Shown: in pieces, positions 9,027 through 18,765 of the stretch
Layout of the letters: the number at the start of each line of letters is the position of its first letter
How positions within the stretch are numbered: the first letter of the stretch is position 1
Assembly: GCF_000725345.1 (NCBI RefSeq)
Contig: NZ_CP008852.1
Span: 796,001-860,000, forward strand
Reading direction: 5' to 3'
DNA: 64,000 nucleotides
From: Pelosinus sp. UFO1
Lineage (GTDB): Bacteria; Bacillota; Negativicutes; DSM-13327
Translations under genes and position numbers: made by a program
Notes under the pieces: generated by a model
The model's input: the letters and a program-made list of their open reading frames with translations, nothing else
What the model was told of the DNA's origin: nothing
The model's database searches: none

Positions 9027-10373
9027 ATGCCATCAACAACAATTGACAGTCAAATTTTTGGATGTCTATTTAGTACTGACAAAATGAGGGAAATATTCAG
9101 TGATAAGAATATGGCTCAGAAATGGCTGGATACAGAAGCTGCACTGGCAAAAGCACAGGGCGAACTCGGTATTATCCCAAAAGAGAAAGCCGATGAAATT
9201 AATGCGAAAGCCAATGCGGAATTATTAAATATTCCACAGATTGGTGAAAACTACAAAAGTTCAATAACTATAGTACCGTTATTAAAAGAATTTAAAAAAG
9301 TATTGGACGGAAATGCCGGTGAATATGTTCACTGGGGTGCAACTAGTCACGATATTGTAGATACTGGACTGGTTCTACAGATGAAAGAAGCGTATGCCGT
9401 CATCTTAGAACAAATGAAAGCATGTCAAAAATCGACACTGAAGTTAGCCAGAGAGCATCGCGATACCATTATGTGTGGTCGTACCCACGTAATTCATGCA
9501 TTACCTATTACTCTTGGTTATAAAGTAGCGATCTGGGCAGATGAATTGGGCAGAAATATTCAGCGTTTAGAAGAAATTAAAGACCGAGTTTTTGTCGGCG
9601 AACTAGGTGGTGCTGTAGGCACACTTGCATCACATCCGGAAAAAGGACTTGAAGTCCAAGAAAGAATGATGGAAATTTTAGGTCTGAATGTTCCGGCAAT
9701 TGCTTGGCATGTAGCACGGGACAGTCAAGCAGAATTTGTTAGCGTACTTGCTATTTGTGCAGGTACAATCGGCAGAATTGCCAGCGAAATTCTTTCCTTG
9801 CAGAGAACTGAAATTATTGAATTAGAAGAGCCATTTTTCATGGGGAAAGTGGGTTCTAGTACCATGCCTCATAAACGCAATCCGCAAGTCGTTGAGAATA
9901 TTATCGCTGTTTGTCGTAGCGTTAGAAGTATAGCTCCGGCAATTGTAGAAAGCATGGTAAGTGAAAATGAACGTGACTGGGGCTGCTTCCTTACCGAATG
10001 GGAAGCAATTCCACGTGCTTGCCATCTCATGGGCGCAGCACTAGAAAAATCCATGGATGTATTAGAAAATTTAATCGTTTATCCAAAACATATGGAAGCA
10101 AACTTAAACAAATTAAGAGGCATAATGATGTCAGAATGTGTAATGATGCATTTAGCGCCTAAATTAGGGCGGATGACAGCCCACGATATTGTTTACAGGA
10201 CTTGTATGAAAGCATATGAAGAAGAAGAGCAGATGGACATAGCATTAAAGGCTGAACCCAAGGTCCGCGAAGCCTTTACCGACGAAGAAATTGCCGATAT
10301 GATAAACCCTCGGAAATATATTGGTTATGCGCCGCAATTTGCTGATCGTGTTCTTGCCAAATATAAAGCATAA
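9027..10373 (+). CDS. Aspartase/fumarase-superfamily lyase (adenylosuccinate lyase-like)
   Basis: 448-aa soluble lyase of the fumarase/aspartase superfamily, which eliminates fumarate-like products from N- or C-substituted succinates. The superfamily signature GSSTMPHKRNP lies near residues 275-285 on the flexible catalytic loop; GATSHDIVDT (about 103-112) and GRTHVIHALP (about 150-160) supply other active-site residues. It is most like the PurB/PcaB branch. Placement beside a LysR regulator and two dicarboxylate carriers, away from purine genes, argues for a catabolic substrate rather than adenylosuccinate. The exact substrate is unknown. GAAAGGGG precedes the ATG. Confidence 0.85.
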   Translation: MPSTTIDSQIFGCLFSTDKMREIFSDKNMAQKWLDTEAALAKAQGELGIIPKEKADEINAKANAELLNIPQIGENYKSSITIVPLLKEFKKVLDGNAGEYVHWGATSHDIVDTGLVLQMKEAYAVILEQMKACQKSTLKLAREHRDTIMCGRTHVIHALPITLGYKVAIWADELGRNIQRLEEIKDRVFVGELGGAVGTLASHPEKGLEVQERMMEILGLNVPAIAWHVARDSQAEFVSVLAICAGTIGRIASEILSLQRTEIIELEEPFFMGKVGSSTMPHKRNPQVVENIIAVCRSVRSIAPAIVESMVSENERDWGCFLTEWEAIPRACHLMGAALEKSMDVLENLIVYPKHMEANLNKLRGIMMSECVMMHLAPKLGRMTAHDIVYRTCMKAYEEEEQMDIALKAEPKVREAFTDEEIADMINPRKYIGYAPQFADRVLAKYKA

Positions 10374-10401
10374 CACATTTCAATAAATGTCCGAATTAAC
10401 G

Positions 10402-10450
10402 GGCGTATGCCGTAATAATTATGTGAATTTTCATTTATACGGCATACGCC
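10402..10450 (+). terminator. 13-bp hairpin after the lyase gene
   Basis: GGCGTATGCCGTA (10402-10414) pairs perfectly with TACGGCATACGCC (10438-10450). No T-run follows, so it may be a partial terminator or an mRNA 3'-end stabiliser inside the lyase-transporter operon. Confidence 0.55.
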
Positions 10451-10522
10451 TGGTTTCTAAGTTATAGTCAACATTTGTAGCAGATAAATTGGAATTTCTA
10501 AAAAAGGATGTGAGATAATGCC

Positions 10523-11932
10523 ATGAGCAAAGATATGCGTAATGGATTAATTGTATTGGCTGTTGGCGCCGTTATATGGTTCATGCCGGTTCCGGCAGGT
10601 TTAAAGGTGCAGGCGTGGCACTTATTCGCCATATTCGTGACTACGATTTTAGGCTATATTCTCCAGCCCTTGCCCATAGGCGCAATTGCCTTTATTGCTG
10701 TTACCTTTAGCGCTCTGTCCGGAACACTGAAGGTGGCAGAGGCTCTGATGGGCTATGGCAACGGGACAATGTGGCTGATTGTCTCAGCGTTTTTGTTTGC
10801 CCGCGGTTTTATAAAAAGCGGCCTGGGCCGAAGAATCGCTTTTGTTATTATTAAATTTATAGGCAGGTCTTCCTTGACCCTCGGTTATGCAATTACGCTT
10901 AGTGATTTTGTGATATCACCGGCAACGCCTTCCAGTGCAGCGCGGGCTGGTGGTATTATCTTCCCGATTATCAAGGGGTTATCTTCGGCCCTTGACTCTG
11001 AACCAGGGCCGACAGCTCGTAGATTTGGCGCCTATATCATGCTGGTTGAATATCATGCCAATGCCATTACCTGTGCCATGTTTATGACGGCTATGGCGGC
11101 CAATCCTCTTTCCGTTGAGATTGCCTCTAAAGCAATCGGCGTGCAGCTTACCTGGACTTCATGGGCTGTGGCCGCCTTTGTTCCCGGTGCTGTTTCTTTG
11201 CTGCTGATTCCGTACATTCTCTATAAACTGTATCCGCCGGAAATTAAGATGATGCCGGAGGCCAAAGGCTTAGCGATTAAGGAACTGGAAGCAATGGGAC
11301 CCATGACGAAAATGGAAAAAATTGTATCATTGGTATTTATAGGAGCAATGATCATGTGGGCGACCTCAGAAATTACCCATATTGAAGCAACTGTTGTCGC
11401 CATGAGCGCCGTTTGTGTCATGGTTATTTGTCAGGTACTTACCTGGCAGGATGTAATTGGTGAGAAAGGCGCATGGGATACGCTGTTTTGGATGGGTTCC
11501 CTTGTTGCTTTGGCAACAGAACTGGCAAAATCCGGCTTCATTGCATGGATTGCAAAATCGGCAGGGGTAGTAATTACGGCATCCGGTTTATCTTGGATCA
11601 TGGCCTTTGGCTTGCTGATTATAATTTACGTATATTCTCACTATGGCTTTGCTAGTGTTACTGCACATATTAGCGCGATGTACGCAGCGTTTATTGCCAT
11701 TTCTGTAGGGGCAGGGGCACCGCCGCTTCTTGCGGCATTAGCTTTTGCTTTTCTATCTAATGTTATGATACCCTTGACCCATTATAGCGGTTCGGCAGGT
11801 CCAATTCTCTTTGGCGCGGGCTATGTAACACAAGGGGAATGGTGGCGAATGGGTTTTATACTTACCACCATTAATGTAATTATCTGGCTCGGTATAGGCG
11901 GTGCATGGTGGAAGGTTCTTGGTCTTTGGTAG
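10523..11932 (+). CDS. DASS-family (SLC13/CitT-type) dicarboxylate transporter
   Basis: 469-aa inner-membrane anion carrier with about 12-13 hydrophobic segments. The pattern AISPAT-like DFVISPATPSSAARAGGIIFP in the first half and SHYGFASVTAHISAMY plus NVMIPLTHYSGSAGPI in the second half fits the divalent anion:sodium symporter family that includes CitT and TtdT antiporters. It follows the lyase by 150 bases and is likely in the same unit, so it probably brings in the lyase substrate, perhaps in exchange for succinate or fumarate. An AAGGATG site precedes the ATG at a slightly long distance. Confidence 0.87.
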   Translation: MSKDMRNGLIVLAVGAVIWFMPVPAGLKVQAWHLFAIFVTTILGYILQPLPIGAIAFIAVTFSALSGTLKVAEALMGYGNGTMWLIVSAFLFARGFIKSGLGRRIAFVIIKFIGRSSLTLGYAITLSDFVISPATPSSAARAGGIIFPIIKGLSSALDSEPGPTARRFGAYIMLVEYHANAITCAMFMTAMAANPLSVEIASKAIGVQLTWTSWAVAAFVPGAVSLLLIPYILYKLYPPEIKMMPEAKGLAIKELEAMGPMTKMEKIVSLVFIGAMIMWATSEITHIEATVVAMSAVCVMVICQVLTWQDVIGEKGAWDTLFWMGSLVALATELAKSGFIAWIAKSAGVVITASGLSWIMAFGLLIIIYVYSHYGFASVTAHISAMYAAFIAISVGAGAPPLLAALAFAFLSNVMIPLTHYSGSAGPILFGAGYVTQGEWWRMGFILTTINVIIWLGIGGAWWKVLGLW

Positions 11933-12008
11933 TAAAATTGCAAACTGGATAAATATTAAAGCAAGAAGGCACAAATAACACAAGACTCATAATTTAGGAG
12001 GGGAATTT

Positions 12009-13343
12009 ATGCCTAATCATTTGGTGCAAACACCGACGGAAGGGCCTCCAAACTCTTCGGCTACGCCTTTCTATGCGGGGTTGGGTTTTCAAGTTACAGC
12101 TGGAATTGTATTAGGTTTGGCATTAGGCTTTATCGCACCTAAAATAGCTATCGACATGAAGGTGCTAGGCGACATCTTCTTGCGTCTCATCAAGATGGTA
12201 GTGGCTCCACTGGTATTCTTAAGTGTTGTGCATGGTATCACTTCTGCTGGAGACATGAAAAGTGTTGGTCGTATCGGTTTGCGAGCTATTATTTATTTCG
12301 AAATTGTTTCAACGATAGTATTGATCATTAGCATGATCATTGCCAACTTTGCCGATCTCGGTACGTCTATGCACTTAACCGCTACGGCAGCGGCGAAAGC
12401 GGAAGCGGCGGCTAAATACGCAAAGAGTGGCGGTGGGATGACCATGCAACACTTTGTTGAAACGATTGTTCCCGAGAATTTCCTAGGGGCGTTTACTACT
12501 GGTGGATTACTTCAGGTTTTAACAATTTCAATCGGTTTTGGTGCTGCTGTTTTAATGCTAAAACCTGAGCAACGACTCGACGTTGAAAAATCACTGGCCC
12601 AAATGTCGGAGTGCTTTTTCAAGTTTGTTGATGTCATCATGAAATTCTCGCCATTCGGCGCATTTGGTGCCATTGCCTATTCCATTGGTAGCAGTGGCAT
12701 GACAGCTGTGATCTCCCTCGGATATTTACTGTTCGTTATGTATGCCGCGCTGGCATTCGTCATTATTGCTGTTTTCGGCATCATCATGCGCATCTATGGC
12801 TTTAATCACTTTAGGTTTCTGCGGTATTTCAAGGAAGAAATCGTAATTCTGTTTGCTACAGCATCATCCGAAAGTGTTTTACCCAGGCTCATTGAAAAAT
12901 TGCCAAAACTGGGATGTTCAAAACAATCCGTCGGTTTGGTGATTCCCACCGGATATGCATTTAACCTTGACGGCACCTCTGTCTATATGCCGCTGTGCAC
13001 ACTGTTTCTTGCCAACGCATATGGTGTCAGCCTCGACTTTCAGCAGCAAGTCGGAATTGTTTTGATCATGCTGTTAACCTCTAAAGGAGCAGCAACCGTC
13101 TCCGGAGGGACATTCATCGTTTTTGCTGCAACAGTGACGGCGTCCGGAATTCTTCCAGTTGAAGGGTTGCCGTTATTATTTGGTATCAATCGGTTTACGT
13201 CTCAAGCCGTGTGCGTTTGCAATGCTATGGGTAACGCCGTAGCAACAATGGTCGTCTCGAAATCCTCTGGCGAGTTTGACGCCAACACAGCGAGAATCGA
13301 GTATCAACAAACATTCGGAAAAGAGATTGGCCAAATAATATAA
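12009..13343 (+). CDS. DctA-type dicarboxylate/amino acid:cation symporter
   Basis: 444-aa carrier of the DAACS family (DctA/GltP). Eight hydrophobic segments with the two re-entrant loops are recognisable; conserved motifs include GYAFNLDGTSVYMPL and SKGAATVSGGTFIVFAAT, and MGNAVATMVVSK near the C-terminus, which form the substrate and cation sites. An alanine/lysine-rich insert (about residues 125-140) lies in an external loop. A TAGGAGGGG site precedes the ATG. It is the third gene of the lyase cluster and would take up C4-dicarboxylates or acidic amino acids by proton or sodium symport. Confidence 0.9.
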   Translation: MPNHLVQTPTEGPPNSSATPFYAGLGFQVTAGIVLGLALGFIAPKIAIDMKVLGDIFLRLIKMVVAPLVFLSVVHGITSAGDMKSVGRIGLRAIIYFEIVSTIVLIISMIIANFADLGTSMHLTATAAAKAEAAAKYAKSGGGMTMQHFVETIVPENFLGAFTTGGLLQVLTISIGFGAAVLMLKPEQRLDVEKSLAQMSECFFKFVDVIMKFSPFGAFGAIAYSIGSSGMTAVISLGYLLFVMYAALAFVIIAVFGIIMRIYGFNHFRFLRYFKEEIVILFATASSESVLPRLIEKLPKLGCSKQSVGLVIPTGYAFNLDGTSVYMPLCTLFLANAYGVSLDFQQQVGIVLIMLLTSKGAATVSGGTFIVFAATVTASGILPVEGLPLLFGINRFTSQAVCVCNAMGNAVATMVVSKSSGEFDANTARIEYQQTFGKEIGQII

Positions 13344-13374
13344 ATATTAATTCTGATAACGATGTGAAAAAACA

Positions 13375-13427
13375 AAAGCTACAGGTTGGCACTACTAGGA
13401 GGTGCTACCCTGTAACTTTATCTTTTC
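13375..13427 (+). terminator. Terminator after the dctA-like gene
   Basis: An 18-base arm starting AAAGCTACAGG (from 13375) pairs with an arm ending CCTGTAACTTT (to 13419), with G-U pairs, then a T-rich tail. Confidence 0.7.
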
Positions 13428-13539
13428 AAATGGAATTTGTACATACGTTAATTAGGTTGAATTAAGATACTAAAAAAAGATGTAAGGATATGACGAACGA
13501 TATTTAATAGGGTCAATATTAAGATTGGAGAGGTTGAAA

Positions 13540-15504
13540 ATGAGCATAAGAACAAAAATAATTTGTCTGTTGGTAAGTATGATCTTTGCTACAGGAATTT
13601 TGCTCAGTGGTACATATTTATATTCGTTGTATCAGTCTGTGCACGAAGATAATAAAGTAAATCTCCATAATCAAGCACTTCAACTCTCAGATGCTGTTGA
13701 CGCTTATGTTTCTTGTATAAAGAGTACAGGACTAGCAATATCGATGAATCCAATCATTGAAAAAGGTGATTTTATTGCGAAGCAAGCGCAACTAGAATAT
13801 TTTTTCAAGGCCATTCCAGGTGTCTACATTCTATCAATTACCGATATAAATGGTTCAGTTGTTAATACCTATCCATATAGTGCCAAGGCAATAAGCGCAA
13901 GTCGTGCTGATCGTGATTATTTTAAGGCTGTAATGACGACAGGGCAGCCCCAAATTAGTGATGTAATCGTATCGAAGGATACGGGCAAAGTTGCAATTGT
14001 GTTTGCATATCCGATAAAAAGTGATAACGCAGTAACTGGAATGCTGATTCAAGGTGTAGAGGTAGATTATTTGCAGTCTATAATTAGCAAAGAGCAGATT
14101 GGTAAGACTGGATATGCTGAAATAATCTCACCATCTGGTAAATTTGTCGCTCATAAAAACAAAGAATGGGTAATTGAAGGAAAAACAATTTCAGAAGAGG
14201 TAAAAGCATTAATAAAGGACTCTTCAATTATAGCTAATGAAATAACGGATGAAACAGGCGAAAAAAATATTGCAGCCGTAAATTCGGTGCCATCCTCAGG
14301 CTGGAGTGTTTTAGTAAATGTACCCAAGAAAGAAATATTAGAGAACTTTTATCATAGTTTAAAATCATCATTAATTATTTTATTTACGCTGGCCATACTA
14401 CTATCATTTTTATCATGGATAATTTTAAAACAAATGTTGCAACATCTTTCTATGATTATGGAGTTTATTGGATATTTAGGCGATGGAGAATTAAGAAAGA
14501 AACTTTCAATTAACGCATCAGGAGAACTGGGGCAATTAGCCAATGAAGTCAATAAAACGATCGATAAAATGCGTGATGTTACATTTAATCTAGTAAAGCA
14601 TTCTGAACATATAGCAGCATCTTCTGAAGAAATGACAGCGGGTGCTGAACAGTCCGCTCAAGCCTCAAACCAAGTAGCTGTATCTATTACGGAAGTTGCA
14701 CAAAGAGTAAATGAACAATTAAAACTTGTAGATTCTACAGTAGAAGTTGTTGAGGAAATATCAAAAGAAATTCAACAAGTTTCGCAAAAAGCAATGATCG
14801 TTTCTGAATCGGTAAAAAGGACAGAGCAAGCGGCTAATGATGGTGAGCGTTCTATAGAAACAGCAGTACGTCAAATGGGTGTAATTGAAGAAAAGACATA
14901 TGAGACTGCAAATGTAATTGGCGAATTAGAAGAAAAATCAAAACAAATTGGTCAAATTGTTGAAGCAATAGCTGCAATTGCAGGACAAACCAATCTTTTA
15001 GCACTGAATGCGGCGATTGAAGCAGCAAGAGCTGGAGAAACAGGAAGAGGTTTTGCTGTTGTTGCTGATGAAGTTCGTAAACTTGCTGAACAGTCGCAAG
15101 AATTCGCAAAACAAATTGCTACCTTAATTGCTGAAATTCAACAAAAAACTAATAATGCAGTACTATTTATGAATGAAGGTAGAAAGGAAGTCAATCGAGG
15201 TTCAGAAGTTGTAAATCTAGCAGGAAAAAGTTTTCGAGAAATTATTCAGATGATTAGAGAAATATCAAATCAGATACAAGGAATATCTGCTGCAACTCAG
15301 CAGATAATGAGCGGAGCTGAAAATGTGGTAAATGCTGTGCAAGGGATTGATAAAGAAAGTAAAATTATTGCGGAACAAACAGAAACAGTGTCAGCGGCGA
15401 CAGAGGAGCAATCGGCATCTATGGAAGAAATTGCGTCGGCGAGTCAATCATTGGCTACAATGGCAGAAGAGTTACAAAAAATAATAGGAATGTTTAAAGT
15501 TTAA
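13540..15504 (+). CDS. Cache-domain methyl-accepting chemotaxis protein
   Basis: 654-aa chemoreceptor. A membrane segment at about residues 8-30 is followed by an extracytoplasmic double-Cache-type sensor (about 35-275), a second membrane segment (about 278-300), a HAMP linker and a long coiled-coil signalling domain. The tip motif is present around [20 protein letters not shown] followed by [18 protein letters not shown], which binds CheA/CheW. A TTG 15 bases upstream is in frame, but the ATG at 13540 has GGAGAGG (13527-13533). Dicarboxylate transport genes just upstream suggest an organic acid ligand, which is inference. No che genes are in the window. Confidence 0.94.
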   Translation: MSIRTKIICLLVSMIFATGILLSGTYLYSLYQSVHEDNKVNLHNQALQLSDAVDAYVSCIKSTGLAISMNPIIEKGDFIAKQAQLEYFFKAIPGVYILSITDINGSVVNTYPYSAKAISASRADRDYFKAVMTTGQPQISDVIVSKDTGKVAIVFAYPIKSDNAVTGMLIQGVEVDYLQSIISKEQIGKTGYAEIISPSGKFVAHKNKEWVIEGKTISEEVKALIKDSSIIANEITDETGEKNIAAVNSVPSSGWSVLVNVPKKEILENFYHSLKSSLIILFTLAILLSFLSWIILKQMLQHLSMIMEFIGYLGDGELRKKLSINASGELGQLANEVNKTIDKMRDVTFNLVKHSEHIAASSEEMTAGAEQSAQASNQVAVSITEVAQRVNEQLKLVDSTVEVVEEISKEIQQVSQKAMIVSESVKRTEQAANDGERSIETAVRQMGVIEEKTYETANVIGELEEKSKQIGQIVEAIAAIAGQTNLLALNAAIEAARAGETGRGFAVVADEVRKLAEQSQEFAKQIATLIAEIQQKTNNAVLFMNEGRKEVNRGSEVVNLAGKSFREIIQMIREISNQIQGISAATQQIMSGAENVVNAVQGIDKESKIIAEQTETVSAATEEQSASMEEIASASQSLATMAEELQKIIGMFKV

Positions 15505-15532
15505 AAAACATTTAAAAATAGATAGTGAAAAA

Positions 15533-15584
15533 TACCCTCTCTTGTAGAATTTCAGTTATGAAATGGACAAGAGGGGGTAGTTTT
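15533..15584 (+). terminator. Terminator after the chemoreceptor gene
   Basis: TACCCTCTCTTGT (15533-15545) pairs with ACAAGAGGGGGTA (15567-15579), followed by a short T-run. Confidence 0.85.
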
Positions 15585-15696
15585 ATATGATTTGGACATT
15601 TCAAGGAGAGGAATAGATATGGAAGGCCTTGATGAACACTAATTAACTTTTCATCATATTATGTTATATAGAGCTTAAAAAGGGGGGCTATTATTT

Positions 15697-15981
15697 ATGA
15701 GGCAATACGGACCTCCGACCTCTCCGCCACCAACAGTTATTCCCCCAAAACCATCATATTCTTATATCATTGATTGCTTGTACTACACCACTTATGTATG
15801 GTTTAAGAATGGAAGACAATTTTGGTTTTATCCAACAAGCGTAGAGTATGGTGCAGTTACGGGCTATAGATGGACTGGAAGGCATTGGACTTTCTATGGT
15901 TTCGACTCAAGATTGATTGATGAGGTCGCATGTTTGGTTCCTACACCATATCGTAATTTATCCGATGACAAGTCGCTCTAA
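15697..15981 (+). CDS. Conserved small hypothetical protein, proline-rich N-terminus
   Basis: 94-aa protein with N-terminal MRQYGPPTSPPPTVIPPKP, then an aromatic-rich body (YTTYVWFKNGRQFWFYP, GYRWTGRHWTFYGFD). I know this pattern from small conserved proteins of spore-forming Firmicutes; function is unknown. A strong AAGGGGGG site lies upstream. The last codons and the stop (15971-15981) fall inside the first arm of a repeat element, so the native C-terminus was probably replaced when that element arrived. Confidence 0.75.
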   Translation: MRQYGPPTSPPPTVIPPKPSYSYIIDCLYYTTYVWFKNGRQFWFYPTSVEYGAVTGYRWTGRHWTFYGFDSRLIDEVACLVPTPYRNLSDDKSL

Positions 15982-16080
15982 GACTCCCATCTTCTCCAAG
16001 TGGGAGTCAAGAGCGACTAAGTCTCTGGATAAGTGCGACTAAGATCCAGATGGAGTTAAAACTCCACCTGAATAAAGTCT
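15971..16080. repeat. Composite two-hairpin structured element, copy 2
   Basis: The outer stem AGTCGCTCT (15971-15979) pairs with AGAGCGACT (16010-16018) around an inner stem GACTCCCA/TGGGAGTC. A linker CTAAGTCTCTGGATAA follows, then a hairpin CAGATGGAGT/ACTCCACCTG with a TTAAA loop preceded by GCGACTAAGAT. It matches copy 1 in order, linker and loop, while several stem pairs differ on both sides together. Confidence 0.7.
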
Positions 16081-16101
16081 TCTTTATAAGCTAACTTTAG
16101 C

Positions 16102-16137
16102 ATCTAGACACTGCTACTTTGTTGGCAGTGTCTAGAT
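16102..16137. terminator. 13-bp perfect hairpin between convergent units
   Basis: ATCTAGACACTGC (16102-16114) pairs with GCAGTGTCTAGAT (16125-16137). A second hairpin, TTTTTGGC/GCCAAAAA near 16169-16188, follows. Together they can end the leftward VWA-module transcript and rightward read-through. Confidence 0.65.
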
Positions 16138-16213
16138 ATTTATATGCCCCCTAAGACATTCCTTTGCCAGTTTTTTGGCGAGCTGCCAAAAATTAAATCT
16201 GTGTAGGTTGCAC

Positions 16214-17620
16214 TCAAATGTGACTTACTTCTTGGCTATTCATTGAATATCCATCTCTCATAAGATCACTTGTATATAATGTATTATCTTTTATTTCAAT
16301 AGTATTAAGTTTCTTAACTGCTCCATAAGGTTCTTTTAAGGAAAGCTTTTCTCCTCTCCCAGAAATAACCCATAATGTTTTATATCCCTTAGGTATTGAG
16401 AGAAGTTTATCTTCACCTTTGCCATCTGTAAAATACACTAACAAATTAGTCTTATTATTATTAGCATATTCAAAAACGGGGGTAAATTTAGTGCCTCCTC
16501 TTAGATTCATTCGAGCTTTTATATCCTTGACAGATTTGACTTTATACACACGTCTGATTTCACTATCACATTCTATAATCGTAATTTCATGATTAACATT
16601 TTTTACTATATTGAGTACTTCTTTTATGGCTTGATTAAATTCTTCGTCACTAATGCTTCCACTTATGTCAAGGGCAACAACAACTTTTGCTTTATGACTC
16701 CTAAGTTGACCTCTTAAATCGAATCGATCGGGCTGTCTTCGATTTCTTCTTGTTATAATCTTCTTTTTATTACTTTCAACAGTTCCCATCATCCTCTTAA
16801 GATATAAATTCCAAGGCAATTCAGCCTTGCTATTTTTAAGTGATGATATCATGCCTTCTAAATAGTTTGGAATATTGCCTTTTTGCGAAGCATCAATAAA
16901 CTTCTCAGTAAATTCTTTAAGGGTTTTTTCATCTATATCACTAGAATCTTCCCAAATATCATGGGTTTTTTCAGGGGCATAATCAGTTTCTATTTTCTCA
17001 TCTTTATTACTATCATCCTCTGCTGCATCTTCATCTTCTTCTAATAAATCTATGGCAATTTGAATTTTTTCTGCATAATATTCAAAGGATTCAAAGGGCA
17101 AGAGTTTTAAAGAGTAATTTAAATTTACCCATTCTAAAGTTGTAGCATAGGGGGGCAGATGATCTAAATATGTATTTACTACTACATCCATTGCCATATT
17201 AACAGCTAATGTTCCATATTTAGCCTTACATTCTTTTGCTCTTATTAAATGCATAGATAATATATGGAGTATTTCGTGTTTAATTGTACTTTCCATTTGT
17301 TTTATAGTAAGGGTTAAAAAAATTATGGGGTTAAAATAGATAACATATTTCGAACCTTTAAAATTCACGGCAGTAGGACTGCTTATATCAAATCTTATTT
17401 CTCTTGACATTTGAAACAAAAAATATCCATAGAAATTATCTTTGTCTTCCATCAGACTTAAATTCACTTTATCTACAAGGCTAAAAAACTCTTCATTAAA
17501 ATCTTTTGGTATATTTATTTTAACATTATTATCTCTACGATTTTCTTTTATAAAAATGTTAATAATTTTCGTTACTTTTTCATAAAGCACTTTAACAAGG
17601 GTTTCAAAATAAGTTTCCAT
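16214..17620 (-). CDS. VWA-domain protein with putative metallopeptidase domain
   Basis: 468-aa cytoplasmic protein. Residues about 60-180 resemble the predicted metallopeptidase domain that often precedes VWA-like domains, with an HExxH-type motif HEILHILSMH. An acidic linker (about 195-235) follows. The C-terminal part from about 310 is a VWA domain with an intact metal-ion site: DISGS (the DxSxS motif), a GGTKF threonine and FTDGKG. Such proteins work with a MoxR-type ATPase, which is encoded 6 bases upstream in the same unit. The usual role is protein-complex maturation or stress response; the target here is unknown. Confidence 0.85.
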   Translation of the reverse strand: METYFETLVKVLYEKVTKIINIFIKENRRDNNVKINIPKDFNEEFFSLVDKVNLSLMEDKDNFYGYFLFQMSREIRFDISSPTAVNFKGSKYVIYFNPIIFLTLTIKQMESTIKHEILHILSMHLIRAKECKAKYGTLAVNMAMDVVVNTYLDHLPPYATTLEWVNLNYSLKLLPFESFEYYAEKIQIAIDLLEEDEDAAEDDSNKDEKIETDYAPEKTHDIWEDSSDIDEKTLKEFTEKFIDASQKGNIPNYLEGMISSLKNSKAELPWNLYLKRMMGTVESNKKKIITRRNRRQPDRFDLRGQLRSHKAKVVVALDISGSISDEEFNQAIKEVLNIVKNVNHEITIIECDSEIRRVYKVKSVKDIKARMNLRGGTKFTPVFEYANNNKTNLLVYFTDGKGEDKLLSIPKGYKTLWVISGRGEKLSLKEPYGAVKKLNTIEIKDNTLYTSDLMRDGYSMNSQEVSHI

Positions 17621-17626
17621 ACATTA

Positions 17627-18754
17627 TCACCTTATTGCATTATAAGATTCAAAATAGGATTCTACAAAAGCTTCATTTTCTATGGCATGTTTGTATACTT
17701 CAGGATAACTATTTTTAATATCCTTCATGATTCCTATCATTAAATCTACAGGATATATTTTTAAAAACTCAATCAGTCTGTCAATATAATAACTTGTGTC
17801 ATAATCACCATTTTTTATATTGGCTTCTAAGTTTTTTAGAATATTCTTTGCGGATAGATAAAGTCTTGTATGACTTTCGTTTTTTACTCTTTCTATAATA
17901 GAATGATGAAGAGAATCTCCTGAAAAAACATCTTCATAAGAAAGTAGTGAACTATAATCTGATTCAACAAAGCTAACAAACTCTTCTGCAATGAATTTCC
18001 CGACATTTCCTTTTATAACATTTAAAAACACGGATCTAGGTATTGAATCTTTTTTCTCCTTATAAATTTTATAAATGCTAGAAATTCTTTCGTAGCTTCT
18101 TGGAGTTGCTCTTATATCATCTTCATTTATTTTATGTAAATATTCTGGGAAAGTTGAGATAAACTCGATAACCTTTTGCTCAATTCCTATATTGATTGCC
18201 CAATCTAACCACTGCATATAATCAGGTTCCATGTGTAACCACACAAATCTATTTTCTTGCGCTACATCCATATCTACAACTTGGTAATCAAAATCCGAAC
18301 CATATTTACTTGAAGGATTCATAGCGGCTATTATTTTTACATCTTCGTGTAACTTATATCCATTAATTTCTCTATTTAATATTAAATTCATAAGTTCCTG
18401 TTGTACTGTATGTTCACAACGATTTATTTCGTCGATAAATAAAAGAACTGTTTTTTGTTGCGCTATTGCTTCATCAATTTCCCTTAACTTATTATGAACG
18501 GCATATACTGTAGTTTTCTTTTCAACTTTACCTCCTTTAGAATTAACTTTTGTATAAGATTCTATAGTTGGAAGACCACCTATTTCACCTTCTTTAAGGA
18601 GATTCCCGTCAATAACAATTAAACTCCAATTATTTACACTCGCAATTTCCTTGGCTAAAGCTGTTTTTCCTATGCCACTTTCGCCAACGATTAAAGGTAC
18701 TTCTCCAGTAGATAGTACTAAATCAACACTTTTTAATGTATCTATAAAATTCAT
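17627..18754 (-). CDS. MoxR-type AAA+ ATPase
   Basis: 375-aa AAA+ ATPase. Walker A is GESGIGKTA (about residues 24-32) and Walker B is LLFIDEINR (about 104-112); AMNPSSKYG is the sensor 1 region and ATPRSYERI lies in the lid. The family couples ATP hydrolysis to remodelling of a partner, usually together with a VWA protein, and the VWA gene follows by 6 bases. AGGTGG precedes the ATG. The C-terminal 130 residues are helical and show no further domain that I recognise. Confidence 0.9.
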   Translation of the reverse strand: MNFIDTLKSVDLVLSTGEVPLIVGESGIGKTALAKEIASVNNWSLIVIDGNLLKEGEIGGLPTIESYTKVNSKGGKVEKKTTVYAVHNKLREIDEAIAQQKTVLLFIDEINRCEHTVQQELMNLILNREINGYKLHEDVKIIAAMNPSSKYGSDFDYQVVDMDVAQENRFVWLHMEPDYMQWLDWAINIGIEQKVIEFISTFPEYLHKINEDDIRATPRSYERISSIYKIYKEKKDSIPRSVFLNVIKGNVGKFIAEEFVSFVESDYSSLLSYEDVFSGDSLHHSIIERVKNESHTRLYLSAKNILKNLEANIKNGDYDTSYYIDRLIEFLKIYPVDLMIGIMKDIKNSYPEVYKHAIENEAFVESYFESYNAIR

Positions 18755-18765
18755 TATATCTCCAC

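Noticed and set aside
14852-15109. Minus-strand open frame rich in Gln and Leu inside the chemoreceptor gene
   Set aside because: Antisense of the signalling coiled coil; its composition is explained by the repeats of the sense codons.
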